Shown piece by piece: positions 16,115-25,514 of a DNA stretch of 46,462 nucleotides. Below the pieces are notes generated by a model. That model worked only from the letters and a program-made list of their open reading frames with translations, ran no database searches and was not told where the DNA came from. The stretch is from Sphingomonas parapaucimobilis NBRC 15100 (GTDB lineage Bacteria > Pseudomonadota > Alphaproteobacteria > Sphingomonadales > Sphingomonadaceae), in assembly GCF_000787715.1 (NCBI RefSeq), contig NZ_BBPI01000067.1:1-46462 (forward strand), read 5' to 3'. How positions within the stretch are numbered: the stretch's first letter is position 1; every line of letters starts with the position of its first letter. The position numbers and the translations under genes are program-made.

Positions 16115-16582
16115 ATGTTACGATCTCGCGAATTGCGGCTGGATGGCTTCCTTCCCTATCGCCTGTCGATCACGTCCAACCTGGTCAGCGATCATATCGC
16201 CAGCGCCTATCAACAGCTGTTCGGGCTGACGATCCCGGAGTGGCGGCTGATCGCGATCGTCGCGGAGGAGGGCGCAGTCGCCCAGTCGGCGGTGTGCGAG
16301 CGCAGCCGGATGGACAAGGTGACGGTTTCGCGCGCCGCCATCGCCATGGTCGGGCGTGGCCTCCTTGCCCGAAACGCGCATGACGGCGACCGCCGCTCGC
16401 ATCTGCTGGTCCTGACCGAGGCGGGGCGGGAACTCTATGCCGATGTCGCGCCAAAGGCGCTGGAACTGGAGGCGCAGCTATTCGCCGGGTTCACGCCGGA
16501 CGAACTGGAGGCGTTCGTGACGATGCTCCACCGGATCGACAGCGTCGCGCTGGCGCAGCGCGATCAGCCCAGGATCGTTTGA
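16115..16582 (+). CDS. MarR-family transcriptional regulator
   Basis: The 155-residue winged-helix protein has the MarR layout: an N-terminal dimer helix, recognition region AVCERSRMDKVTVSRAAIAMVGRGL, wing NAHDGDRRSHLLVLT, then C-terminal helices. MarR proteins are dimeric repressors that usually respond to aromatic compounds. It is transcribed away from hppD with 63 bp between the starts, so it probably controls tyrosine/homogentisate degradation; the ligand is inferred. Much longer in-frame extensions upstream run antisense through hppD and are rejected. Its 3' end overlaps the glycosyltransferase gene by 19 bp tail to tail. Confidence 0.9.
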   Translation: MLRSRELRLDGFLPYRLSITSNLVSDHIASAYQQLFGLTIPEWRLIAIVAEEGAVAQSAVCERSRMDKVTVSRAAIAMVGRGLLARNAHDGDRRSHLLVLTEAGRELYADVAPKALELEAQLFAGFTPDELEAFVTMLHRIDSVALAQRDQPRIV

Positions 16583-17571
16583 TAAAGCTGAAGATAGCGG
16601 TCGGCCATGCGGTCGACCGAGAAGCGATCGGCCGCCACTTTTCGGCAGGTGGCCCGGTCGATCTCGCCGATCCGGCCGACCGCTTCGATGGCCTGTTCGA
16701 CATTATCCACCAGGAAGCCGTTGACCCCGTCCTCGATCAGTTCCGGCATCGATCCACGCCGGATCGCGATGACCGGCGTGCCGCAGGCCATCGCCTCGAC
16801 AACCGAAAGTCCGAACGGCTCGTCAAAGTTGATGAGGTGGAGCAAGGCCTTGGCCTGTCCCAGCGCCGCAGTCCGCTCCACGCCGCCGACGGGTCCGCGA
16901 TAGACGATGCGGTCGTCATCGACATGGGGTTGCACCTCGCGCTCCCAATAACCCTGGTCCTGCACGATCCCTGCCATCAGCAGACGGTCGCCGACGGCTT
17001 GCGCGACGGCAATGGCTTCGGCGGCCCCCTTGTCGGGGTGGATGCGACCGAAGAACAGAAGGTCATCGCTACCCACTGGATCGAAGGGGAAATCCTCGAT
17101 CGGGATGCCGTGATGGATGGTGTCGGCATAGCGTAGTCGGGGATGCCGGTCGGCGTCCGAAATCGCGACGTAGCGTATCCGATCCTGATAGGGCGCGTAC
17201 ATCGGCACGATACGCTCCGACGAGAAGCCATGGATGGTCGTCACCATCGGCGTATCAACCAGCCCGGAAAAGGCGTGGGTGGGAAAATCGGCTTGGTTGT
17301 GGATCAGGTCGAACTCGCCCGCCCGCTCGAACACGCTGGCCAGGTGACGCATTTCCCAGACCTTGGCATCGACCGATGGGTCCTCCGAATAGGGGGCGGG
17401 GACGGGGCCAGCCAGCTTGGCGGTGGTGATGCTGTCCTGCGTCGCGAACAGGGTGACGTCTACTCCGCGCGCGACCAGCGCCTCGGTCAGCAGGCTCGTC
17501 ACCAATTCCCAGGGGCCATAGGCGCGCGGCGGGGTACGCCATGCGATAGGGGCAATCATCGCGATCTTCAT
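16564..17571 (-). CDS. GT4-like glycosyltransferase
   Basis: This 335-residue GT-B fold protein has the N-terminal glycine/proline-rich acceptor domain start MKIAMIAPIAWRTPPRAYGP, FFGRIHPDKGA at the domain junction, and the donor-binding E-x7-E motif FDEPFGLSVVEAMACGTPVIA near 245-265. Family-4 transferases are retaining and use nucleotide-sugar donors. It overlaps the GH13 gene by 4 nt, so it is the last gene of a three-gene carbohydrate cassette. Sugar donor and acceptor cannot be told from sequence. Confidence 0.88.
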   Translation of the reverse strand: MKIAMIAPIAWRTPPRAYGPWELVTSLLTEALVARGVDVTLFATQDSITTAKLAGPVPAPYSEDPSVDAKVWEMRHLASVFERAGEFDLIHNQADFPTHAFSGLVDTPMVTTIHGFSSERIVPMYAPYQDRIRYVAISDADRHPRLRYADTIHHGIPIEDFPFDPVGSDDLLFFGRIHPDKGAAEAIAVAQAVGDRLLMAGIVQDQGYWEREVQPHVDDDRIVYRGPVGGVERTAALGQAKALLHLINFDEPFGLSVVEAMACGTPVIAIRRGSMPELIEDGVNGFLVDNVEQAIEAVGRIGEIDRATCRKVAADRFSVDRMADRYLQLYQTILG

Positions 17572-19157
17572 GCAGGCGTGTCGACTTTCAGGATCAGGCC
17601 CTCATCGGGGCGAAGCAGGACGGGGTTATCGCTCGGCAGATCACCCAGCGTGGACAGTATGGGGCGGCCAGTCAGGCGGATCGGCGCCGGTTCCGCACTC
17701 AGGTTGAGCGCGATGACGAAGCGTTCATCATCCTGTTCGCGCTCATAGGCGAGCACGGAACCCTCCGCCTCGATCAGCCGGATCGTTCCGGTGGCGAGCG
17801 CGGGACTGCTCCGCCGAAGCGCCAGCAAGGCCCGGTGGAGCGTCAGCATGGAGTCGGGTTCGGCCAGTTCGTCAGCAACATTGCGCTGCCGCCAGCCTTC
17901 GCCGAGCGGCAGCCAGGGTTCACCCTTCGTAAAGCCGCCCTGGTCGCTGGCGTCCCAAACCATTGGCGTGCGCACAGGATCACGCCCCAGGCCCAGCCCA
18001 GGCTCGCGTAACTCGCGCGGATCGCGAACGCGGTCGGGCGGAATGACGCCATTTTCCATACCCAGCTCATCGCCATAATAAAGCGTCGGCGTACCCCGCA
18101 GCGTCAGTAGCAGCATCGCCGCTACCCGCGCCTGTGCCGGACCACGCTTGGTCGCGCTGCGCGGGCGGTCGTGATTGCCCAGTACCCAGTTCGGCCATCC
18201 GCCTGGGGGCAGGGCGGCCTCATAGTCCGCGATCATCCGCGCCAGATGGCGCGCATCCCAAGCGGCATCGATCAACTGGAAGTTGAAGGGCAGGTGTACG
18301 CCCTCTCCATGCTGACCATAATAGCGCATCAGCCGCTCGACCGGCAGATAGATTTCGCCGATCAGCACGCGCTCATCGTCCCCGCGGCCGAACATATCGG
18401 CGATGGCACGCATGTCGGCGGCGATGTCATGGACCTCGGGCTGGTCGGTCGAATGGAGCTGGAACACCCGGTTCATTTCACCGGTCGCCGGGTCCCAGTC
18501 CGGGTTGAGCGGATTGTCGGGGAAGCCCGCATGTTTGACGATGTGCCAGAGCACATCGATCCGAAACCCATCGACGCCGCGCGCGAACCAGAAACGCAAC
18601 ACGTCGAGCATCGCGGCGCGCACATCCGGATTGCGCCAGTTGAGGTCGGGCTGTTCCTTCAAAAAGGCGTGATAATAATATTGGCCGGTCGCCTCGTCCC
18701 AGGTCCAGGCGGGACCGCCGAAATCGCTGATCCAGTTGTTGGGCGGGCCGCCGTCCGGGGCTGCATCGCGCCAAATATACCAGTCGCGCTTGGGATTGTC
18801 GCGGCTGGACCGGCTCTCGACGAACCAGGGATGCTGGTCCGAGCTGTGATTGGGTACGAAGTCGAGCAGCAGCTTCAGCCCACGCGCATGCGCCGAGGCC
18901 AGCAGCGAGTCGAAATCCGCCAGCGTCCCGAACCGACGATCGACATCGCAGTAATCTTTCACATCATAGCCGAAATCGGCCATAGGTGACGGAAAGATTG
19001 GCGAAAGCCAGATCGCATCCACGCCCAGCTCGACCAGATAGTCAAGGCGGCGCTCGATGCCGCGCAGGTCGCCGACGCCGTCGTCACCGCTGTCCTGAAA
19101 CGACCAGGGGTAAATCTGATAGAGGACCGCCGACTGCCACCAGGGGCGCGCGCTCAT
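17568..19157 (-). CDS. GH13 alpha-glucosidase-type hydrolase
   Basis: The 529-residue (beta/alpha)8 enzyme has all GH13 regions: DFVPNHSS (99-106), GFRIDVLWH with nucleophile D201, LIGEIYL with acid/base E268, and LGNHDRPR with D330. The first residues (WWQSAVLYQIYPWSFQDS) resemble oligo-1,6-glucosidase/alpha-glucosidase subfamilies. No signal peptide is seen, so it acts in the cytoplasm. The ATG at 19157 overlaps the GH130 stop by 4 nt; a longer upstream frame is antisense-like and rejected. It probably hydrolyses or transglycosylates short alpha-glucosides; exact linkage is unknown. Confidence 0.92.
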   Translation of the reverse strand: MSARPWWQSAVLYQIYPWSFQDSGDDGVGDLRGIERRLDYLVELGVDAIWLSPIFPSPMADFGYDVKDYCDVDRRFGTLADFDSLLASAHARGLKLLLDFVPNHSSDQHPWFVESRSSRDNPKRDWYIWRDAAPDGGPPNNWISDFGGPAWTWDEATGQYYYHAFLKEQPDLNWRNPDVRAAMLDVLRFWFARGVDGFRIDVLWHIVKHAGFPDNPLNPDWDPATGEMNRVFQLHSTDQPEVHDIAADMRAIADMFGRGDDERVLIGEIYLPVERLMRYYGQHGEGVHLPFNFQLIDAAWDARHLARMIADYEAALPPGGWPNWVLGNHDRPRSATKRGPAQARVAAMLLLTLRGTPTLYYGDELGMENGVIPPDRVRDPRELREPGLGLGRDPVRTPMVWDASDQGGFTKGEPWLPLGEGWRQRNVADELAEPDSMLTLHRALLALRRSSPALATGTIRLIEAEGSVLAYEREQDDERFVIALNLSAEPAPIRLTGRPILSTLGDLPSDNPVLLRPDEGLILKVDTPA

Positions 19158-20269
19158 GCGAACAGCCCCTTGGGCAGGCGGGTCATCCGGCAGGCCAGGT
19201 CGGCCTCGCCGCTTGCCACCAGATAATGGTCGCCCATGTCGATCATGCCGGTCGAAAAGACCACCGGCGTCGGCAGGTACATTTGATGGGCGATGGAGGC
19301 CGTAAGCTCGGGCGCGGCCTCCAGGATCGGTTGATCGTCGGCAAGGTGCAGGATGCGCGTCGGGTCGGTTTTGTCGAACAGCGCCCAGAAGCTGCGATAG
19401 ATGCCGACCGACTCGCGCCGCTCGACACCGTGATAAAGGGTCAGCCAACCCTGTTCGGTCAGGATCGGCGGAGTGCCTCCGCCGACCTTCATCGCCGATA
19501 CCGAACCCTTGCGTGCCCGGATGCCGGGGGCCTCCAGCGGTTTCCAGTGCAGCGCGTCTGGCGACGTCGCAAAATTGATCGACGGTCCCCCGACAAAGGG
19601 GCTGTCCCCGGGATAGGCGAAGTAGACTTCACCCAGCGGCCGGGTCAGCGCCATGAACCGGTCGTCGACCAGGCCCTCGAAGAACAGCATATCCTTGTTC
19701 TGATGATCGAGGATGATCCCCGCCAGCCGGTAATCCAGGCCGTTGTCAGAGATATGAAGCGTGGTCGAATGCCGCTCGGCAGACACTGAGCAGGTCGTCA
19801 TGTACCACCGGTCGCCGACCCGGCTGATCCGGGCATCCTCGACCCCGTAATCCTGCCAGGTCGCGGCAGGTTCGATCGCCTTATCGTAATGGACCGCGAC
19901 AATTGTCGAGCCGTCGCCCGACAGTTCGACCGGCAGCAGCCAGGACAGGGAGGTGAGCGCAAGGATCCGGTGTGCGCTGCCGCGAATGGCGAACTGGCGC
20001 GGATCGGTCATGTCGACCGCCGAGAGCGGATAGCGGTCGAGAACATAGCCTTTGTCCGTCCAGCGGATCGCGCGGACATGATCGCCGTCGACCGGCTGGC
20101 TCAGCGCCTCGGCCACGCGAACCATCAGCAGGATGTTGCCGTTGGCCAGCCGGGTCATGCCCGGATTGAACGCCCCCAGCACATAGGTCGGCTCGGATAT
20201 GCCGCGGCGAAGCGGGGAGCGGGACAGATCGAGATCATCGGGGCGGAAGATCAGCAGGTCGTCGGACAT
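19154..20269 (-). CDS. GH130-family mannoside phosphorylase/glycosidase
   Basis: The 371-residue five-bladed beta-propeller protein shows GH130 features: FNPGMTRLANGNILLMVRVAE, YGVEDARISRVGDRWYMTTC (the Y/G-VEDPR-like block) and GGGTPPILTEQGWLTLYHG. GH130 enzymes phosphorolyse or hydrolyse beta-mannosides. No signal peptide, so cytoplasmic. The ATG at 20269 is favoured; a TTG 20 codons upstream is possible but leads through Arg/Gly-rich sequence. It is the first gene of the GH130-GH13-GT4 run, all with 4-nt overlaps. Confidence 0.88.
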   Translation of the reverse strand: MSDDLLIFRPDDLDLSRSPLRRGISEPTYVLGAFNPGMTRLANGNILLMVRVAEALSQPVDGDHVRAIRWTDKGYVLDRYPLSAVDMTDPRQFAIRGSAHRILALTSLSWLLPVELSGDGSTIVAVHYDKAIEPAATWQDYGVEDARISRVGDRWYMTTCSVSAERHSTTLHISDNGLDYRLAGIILDHQNKDMLFFEGLVDDRFMALTRPLGEVYFAYPGDSPFVGGPSINFATSPDALHWKPLEAPGIRARKGSVSAMKVGGGTPPILTEQGWLTLYHGVERRESVGIYRSFWALFDKTDPTRILHLADDQPILEAAPELTASIAHQMYLPTPVVFSTGMIDMGDHYLVASGEADLACRMTRLPKGLFA

Positions 20270-20325
20270 GGCCCGCCAACGCCCGCCATATCCTCGCGTT
20301 CCCGATGAAGATCGTACCCGATCGC

Positions 20326-20958
20326 TCAACCCGCCGTCGCGACCTTCAGGAACACCGACCAGCGATGCTCGAAAAAGGCGTCCGGCGTCATGCCGTTGAA
20401 GGGGTCGGGAAGGTCGAACTGCATCCGGCGGCCGGGTCCGTCCAGGATGTCGGCCAGCAGGCTGAACAGCGCCATGGCGCTATCGTCACGCCGCAACAGC
20501 CCGGCATCCTGCGACGCCTGGATACAGGCGATGATCGGATCGGCAAGCACGCGGTCCCAGGTCGCGAATCGCTGACGCAGCTCCTCGGAGAAAATCGCCT
20601 CCGATGTCAGAAAGGCCATGAACCGGACCGAATCCGGCTCGACGCAGAAAAAGAAGAAACGGCGCGCAGAATTCTTCAATCGCTCCAGAGGATTGGCGCC
20701 GCTGCTGCCGTCCAGCATGGTCTGGTTCAACCGGTCCAGGTCGCGCGCCACCACCGCGTCGAGCAACGCCATCTTGCCCGCGTATCTGCGATAGATGCTA
20801 TGCTTGCTAACCCCCACGGATAACGCGATTTCCTCCATCGAGGTGCCCTCGATCCCGCGGCTGCAGAACGCCTCGCGCGCGCCGGACAGGATGATGTCGT
20901 CAATGTGCTGCGCCTGCTCGCGCGTGGGTCGTCCCGCGGTCCGTTTGGTGACTGTCAT
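20326..20958 (-). CDS. TetR-family repressor, likely of the adjacent RND efflux operon
   Basis: The 210-residue protein has an N-terminal TetR HTH (about 20-65: DIILSGAREAFCSRG, then SMEEIALSVGVSKHSIYRRY) and a ligand-binding helical C-terminal domain with a CVEPDSVRFMAFLTSE segment. It is divergent from the efflux adaptor gene with 128 bp between starts, the normal arrangement for AcrR-type autoregulated repressors. The effector is unknown. Confidence 0.9.
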   Translation of the reverse strand: MTVTKRTAGRPTREQAQHIDDIILSGAREAFCSRGIEGTSMEEIALSVGVSKHSIYRRYAGKMALLDAVVARDLDRLNQTMLDGSSGANPLERLKNSARRFFFFCVEPDSVRFMAFLTSEAIFSEELRQRFATWDRVLADPIIACIQASQDAGLLRRDDSAMALFSLLADILDGPGRRMQFDLPDPFNGMTPDAFFEHRWSVFLKVATAG

Positions 20959-21001
20959 GTTCCCCTCTTGCGTCCTTAAAGGGCATTGGTCAAATTTAAT
21001 T

Positions 21002-21030
21002 GCACCTGCCCGTTGCTTTTTTGCAGGTGC
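21002..21030. promoter_or_regulatory. Inverted repeat between tetR and the RND operon
   Basis: GCACCTGC and its exact complement GCAGGTGC are separated by 13 nt including a T6 run. Its place in the divergent promoter region makes it a candidate TetR operator. The spacing is wider than in many TetR operators, so a secondary-structure role is also possible. Confidence 0.45.
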
Positions 21031-21086
21031 GAGGTACAGGGGAACCGAATGACTTAAACGTCAGGTGCTTCAGGGAGTTTCACGGG

Positions 21087-22283
21087 GTGTCCAAATTTAC
21101 CGTCCTGGGGCCGTCGCTTGCGATGGCATTGGCGTTGGTGGCGTGCGGGCAGGGGGCGTCGCAGCAGCAGCAGGCTGCTCCGCCACCGCCCCTCGTCACC
21201 GCGATCACCGTTCAGTCCGCTGCCGTTCCCAACGTCATCGAACTGCCCGGCCGGATCGAGGCGATCCGCACTGCCGAGGTTCGCGCGCGGACCGACGGTA
21301 TCGTTGAGGCGCGGCTGTATCGCGAAGGCACCGACGTCGCCGAGGGTCAGCCGCTGTTCCGCATCGACCAGCGCGACTATCGCGCACAGGTGCAACAGGC
21401 TCAGGCCGCACTGGCTCGGGCCGAGGCCGCGCGGGTGAATGCCGCGTCGATCGTCCGCCGTTACCAGCCGCTGGTGTCCGAACGCGCGGTCAGCGCGCAG
21501 GAATTCGACGCGGCCCAGTCCACCCTGCGCCAGGCCGACGCCAGCGTCGCGGATGCCCGCGCCGCCCTGTCGCGTGCGCAGTTGCAGCTGAGCTACACCA
21601 TCGTCCGCGCGCCGATCGCCGGCCGCGTTGGTCGCGCGCAGGTGACCGAGGGCGCGCTGGTCAGCGCAACCCAGGCGACGCCGCTGACCCAGGTCGACCA
21701 GATGTCGCCGATCTATGCCGTCTTCACCCAGTCGAGCGCGGCGTTGAGCGAATTGATCCAGCAGGCCCGCTCGGGTGGTCTGGCGCTGCCCGACCTGTCG
21801 CATATCACCGTGCGCCTGACGCTGGAGGACGGATCCGAATATGGTCCGACCGGCCAGCTCGACTTTGCCGGGCAGACGGTGGACCCGACGACCGGCAGCC
21901 AGCAGTTGCGCGCACGCTTCCCCAATCCGACCCGTGCCCTGCTGCCCGGCCAGTTCGTCCGCGCTCATGTCAATGCGGGCACGATCCGCAACGGCATCTC
22001 GGTGCCGCAGCGCGCCGTCCAGCTGAGCAATCAGGCGGCCTCCGTCATGGTGGTCGACGGGGCGGGCACGGCCCAGCCGCGCCCGGTCACGCTGGGCGGT
22101 CAGGTCGGCAGCAACTGGGTGATCCTGTCCGGTCTGAAACCGGGCGAGAAGGTCATCACCGAGGGCTGGCAGAAGGTCCAGCCGGGCCAGAAGGTTCGCA
22201 TCGGGCAACCGGGGCAAGCCGGTGGCGCACAGGCACAGGGCCAGACGGGCGGACAGCCCGGCCCTGACGCCGCTGCCCGCTGA
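21087..22283 (+). CDS. RND efflux periplasmic adaptor (membrane fusion protein)
   Basis: The 398-residue lipoprotein has a signal peptide with lipobox LVAC, then a Gln/Pro-rich linker, a biotinyl-lipoyl domain (ELPGRIEAIRTAEVRARTDG...), a coiled-coil hairpin (about 95-160, Ala/Gln/Glu-rich), a beta-barrel and a membrane-proximal domain. It bridges the inner-membrane pump and the outer-membrane channel, AcrA-like. The start is a GTG at 21087 preceded by AGGGAG; the frame upstream carries no signal peptide. It is the first gene of the operon, 18 bp before the pump gene. Confidence 0.94.
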   Translation: MSKFTVLGPSLAMALALVACGQGASQQQQAAPPPPLVTAITVQSAAVPNVIELPGRIEAIRTAEVRARTDGIVEARLYREGTDVAEGQPLFRIDQRDYRAQVQQAQAALARAEAARVNAASIVRRYQPLVSERAVSAQEFDAAQSTLRQADASVADARAALSRAQLQLSYTIVRAPIAGRVGRAQVTEGALVSATQATPLTQVDQMSPIYAVFTQSSAALSELIQQARSGGLALPDLSHITVRLTLEDGSEYGPTGQLDFAGQTVDPTTGSQQLRARFPNPTRALLPGQFVRAHVNAGTIRNGISVPQRAVQLSNQAASVMVVDGAGTAQPRPVTLGGQVGSNWVILSGLKPGEKVITEGWQKVQPGQKVRIGQPGQAGGAQAQGQTGGQPGPDAAAR

Positions 22284-22301
22284 TCGCCGGAGTAGAGCAT
22301 C

Positions 22302-25300
22302 ATGAACCGCTTCTTCGTCTATCACCCGGTCTTCGCCTGGGTGATCGCGCTCTTCATCGCCCTGTTCGGTGTGATTTCGCTGCGGCTGCTGCCGATCGAA
22401 AGCTATCCGTCCGTCGCGCCGCCCGCACTGAACCTCGCCGTCACCTATAACGGTGCCGATGCCGAGGTGATGGACCGTTCGGTGACCGCGGTCATCGAAA
22501 AGGAACTGAACGGCGTCGACAATTTCCTCTACATGGCGTCGACCAGCCGTTCCAACGGCACCGCGCAGATCACCGTCACCTTCAAGCCAGGCACCGACCT
22601 GGATGTGGCGCGCACCCAGATCCAGGATCGCCTCAGCCGCGCCGAACCGCGCCTGCCGCAGGAGGTCCGCGCGCTCGGCATTCAGGTGACCGAGGGCTCG
22701 GCGGGCTTCCTCGAGGTCATCACGCTCAGTTCCAAGTCGGGCAAGACCAGCCCGGTCGCGATGGGCAACTTTGCCGAGAACAACATCCGCAACGAGCTTC
22801 GCCGTATCGATGGTGTGGGCGACGTGCAGCTGTTTGGCTCGCCCTATGCGATGCGCATCTGGCTCGATCCGCAGAAGCTGGCCGGGTATAGCCTCTCGGC
22901 GTCGGAAGCGCTGGCCGCCGTGCAGGAGCAGAACAGCCAGACGGCGGGCGGTTCGATCGGCGCCCAGCCGCTGAACCGGACTGCCGAGTTCACCGCGCAG
23001 ATCATCACCCAGAACCGCTTTGCCACGCCCGAGCAATTCCGCCAGATCATCATCCGGGCCAACCCGGACGGCTCGGCCGTGCGGCTGGGTGACGTGGCGC
23101 GTGTCGAGTTGGGCAAGGACAATTACGGGTTCCGCCTGACCCTGAACGGCAAGGAAACCGTGGGTCTGGCCGTTCAGCTGGCCAGTGGCGCGAATGCGCT
23201 GGCGACGGCGGACGCGGTCACGGCCAAGATGAAGCAGCTTCAGACAAGCTTCCCCGCCGATGTGACGTGGAGCGTTCCCTTCACCACGACGCCGTTCATC
23301 ACCGCTTCGGTCGACAGCGTGATCCATACGCTGGTCGAAGCGATGATCCTCGTCTTCCTGGTGATGTTCCTGTTCCTCCAGAACTGGCGCGCTACGCTGA
23401 TCCCGGCGATCGTCGTGCCGATCGCACTGGGCGGCGCGTGTATCGGCCTGCTGGCCTTCGGCTTTTCGATCAACACGCTGTCGCTGTTCGGCATGGTGGT
23501 GGCGATCGGCATCCTCGTCGACGACGCGATCGTGGTCGTCGAGAATGTCGAGCGTATCATGTCGGAGGAGGGGCTGAGCCCCCGCCGCGCGACCGTGAAG
23601 GCGATGGGGCAGATCACCGGCGCGATCATCGGCATCACGCTGGTGCTGGTCGCGGTGTTCATCCCCATGGCGTTCTTCCCGGGCTCGACCGGCGGCATCT
23701 ATCGCCAGTTCTCGGTGACGCTGGCGGTGTCGATCTTCTTCTCGGCCGTGCTTGCGCTGACGCTGACGCCTGCGCTGTGCGCGACGTTGCTGAAGCAGGA
23801 GGACGCGCATCCGGAGGATCGGCCCGAGCCCAAGCCGGGCGTGCGCGGCCTGCCGCAGCGTTTCTTCAACTGGTTCAACGACAAGTTCGGCCGGGGGACG
23901 GAGAAATATACGGGCGGCGTGAAGCGGATGATGTCGCGGCCGGTTCGCTGGCTGGCGGTGTTCGCCGTGGTCGTCGTCGTCACCGGCCTGATGTTCACCC
24001 GTATCCCCGGCGGCTTCCTGCCGACCGAGGACCAGGGCTATATCTTCGTCTCCTATGATGCCGCGCCCGGCGCGACGCTGGAGCGGACGGGCGAGGCGAT
24101 CACCAAGGTCGAGAAGTTCCTCCACGCCCAGCCGCAGGTGTCCGACATCGTGTCGGTCGCCGGCTTCAACTTCTTCGGCCAGGGCCAGGCGGCGGGTATC
24201 TCGTTCGTCAACCTGAAACCCTGGCACGACCGCAAGGGGACCGAGAACAACTCGACCACGCTGGTCAGCAAGACGATGGGCTTTGTCCAGTCAATCCCGG
24301 AGGCGACCATCTTCGCGCTCGACCCGCCGCCGATCCAGGCGCTGGGCAATGCGACCGGCTTCTCGATGAAGATCGAGGATCGTTCGGGCCTGGGCGCAGC
24401 GGCGTTGCAGCAGGCCCAGGGCGCGATCCTGGCCAAGGCATCGCAGAACAAGACTCTGATGGGCGTTCGCCCCGAAGGTCTGGGACCGGCGCCGCAGCTC
24501 TATGTCGACATCGATCGGATCCAGGCGCGCGCGCTGGGGCTCCAGATTGCGGACGTGAACCAGACGCTGTCGATCGCCTTCGGCTCGGCCTATGCGAACG
24601 ACTTCGTTCGCGAAGGCAATGTGTTGCGCGTCTATCTTCAGGCCGATGCACCACAGCGCATGTCCCCCGACGACGTACTGGCGCTGCGTGTGCGCAACAG
24701 CCAGGGCAATATGGTGCCGTTCTCGGCCTTTACGAAGGTTCGTTGGCAGAACGGGCCGCAGCAGCTGGAGCGGTATAACGGCTATCCGTCGCTGACCGTC
24801 TCGGGCATGGCCGCGCCCGGCCAGTCGACCGGCACCGCGTTGAAGCAAATGGAGAAGATCGCACGCGAAGTGATGCCCGCGGGCATGAGCTTCGAGTGGA
24901 CCGGCACCGCCTATGAAGAACAGCAGGCGGGTGGCCAGATCGGCCTGCTGCTGGGCCTGTCGCTGATCGTCGTCTTCCTGCTGCTGGCCGCGCTGTATGA
25001 AAGCTGGGCGATCCCGCTGGCGGTGTTGCTGGTGGTGCCGTTCGGTGTGCTGGGCGCGGTGTTGATGACCATCTTCCGGGGCTTCTCGGCGGACGTGTAT
25101 TTCAACGTCGGCCTCATCACGATCATCGGCCTGGCGGCGAAGAATGCGATCCTGATCGTCGAATTCGCGATCGAGGACGAGGAGGGCGGTCGTTCCCCGT
25201 TCGAGGCGACGCTGGAGGCGGCTCGCCAGCGTCTGCGCCCCATCCTGATGACCAGCCTGGCCTTCATCCTGGGCATGGTGCCACTGTTCATCGCGACGGG

Positions 25301-25514
25301 GGCGGGTGCGGCCAGCCGTCGTGCGGTCGGCACCGGCGTGATGGGCGGCATGATCGCGGCGACCGCGTTCGGCATCTTCTTCACGCCGGTCTTCTACATT
25401 GCGGCCAAGAAATGGCTGGCGCGCGAACATGACCATGAGGCGGCGGATGCCGAGGAAGAAGCGCGCGAGCGTGACGAGCGAACCGGCGAAGAGGAGGGCC
25501 AGGCCCATGCGTAA
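22302..25514 (+). CDS. HAE1-type RND multidrug efflux pump
   Basis: The 1070-residue inner-membrane transporter begins MNRFFVYHPVFAWVIALFIA and shows the RND repeat of 1+5 and 1+5 TM helices with two large periplasmic loops. Key proton-relay residues lie in GILVDDAIVVVENVER (tandem Asp of TM4), and Lys sits in GLAAKNAILIVEFA (TM10). The size and FFNVGLIT-like blocks fit AcrB/MexB drug pumps rather than metal pumps. The charged tail (HDHEAADAEEEARERDERTGEE) is a species-level extension. It overlaps the outer-membrane factor gene by 8 nt. Substrates are unknown. Confidence 0.96.
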   Translation: MNRFFVYHPVFAWVIALFIALFGVISLRLLPIESYPSVAPPALNLAVTYNGADAEVMDRSVTAVIEKELNGVDNFLYMASTSRSNGTAQITVTFKPGTDLDVARTQIQDRLSRAEPRLPQEVRALGIQVTEGSAGFLEVITLSSKSGKTSPVAMGNFAENNIRNELRRIDGVGDVQLFGSPYAMRIWLDPQKLAGYSLSASEALAAVQEQNSQTAGGSIGAQPLNRTAEFTAQIITQNRFATPEQFRQIIIRANPDGSAVRLGDVARVELGKDNYGFRLTLNGKETVGLAVQLASGANALATADAVTAKMKQLQTSFPADVTWSVPFTTTPFITASVDSVIHTLVEAMILVFLVMFLFLQNWRATLIPAIVVPIALGGACIGLLAFGFSINTLSLFGMVVAIGILVDDAIVVVENVERIMSEEGLSPRRATVKAMGQITGAIIGITLVLVAVFIPMAFFPGSTGGIYRQFSVTLAVSIFFSAVLALTLTPALCATLLKQEDAHPEDRPEPKPGVRGLPQRFFNWFNDKFGRGTEKYTGGVKRMMSRPVRWLAVFAVVVVVTGLMFTRIPGGFLPTEDQGYIFVSYDAAPGATLERTGEAITKVEKFLHAQPQVSDIVSVAGFNFFGQGQAAGISFVNLKPWHDRKGTENNSTTLVSKTMGFVQSIPEATIFALDPPPIQALGNATGFSMKIEDRSGLGAAALQQAQGAILAKASQNKTLMGVRPEGLGPAPQLYVDIDRIQARALGLQIADVNQTLSIAFGSAYANDFVREGNVLRVYLQADAPQRMSPDDVLALRVRNSQGNMVPFSAFTKVRWQNGPQQLERYNGYPSLTVSGMAAPGQSTGTALKQMEKIAREVMPAGMSFEWTGTAYEEQQAGGQIGLLLGLSLIVVFLLLAALYESWAIPLAVLLVVPFGVLGAVLMTIFRGFSADVYFNVGLITIIGLAAKNAILIVEFAIEDEEGGRSPFEATLEAARQRLRPILMTSLAFILGMVPLFIATGAGAASRRAVGTGVMGGMIAATAFGIFFTPVFYIAAKKWLAREHDHEAADAEEEARERDERTGEEEGQAHA

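Noticed and set aside
21054..24227. 1057-codon minus-strand ORF opposite the RND adaptor and pump genes
   Set aside because: Arg/His/Asp-rich shadow translation of high-GC codons; the opposite strand encodes clear RND proteins.
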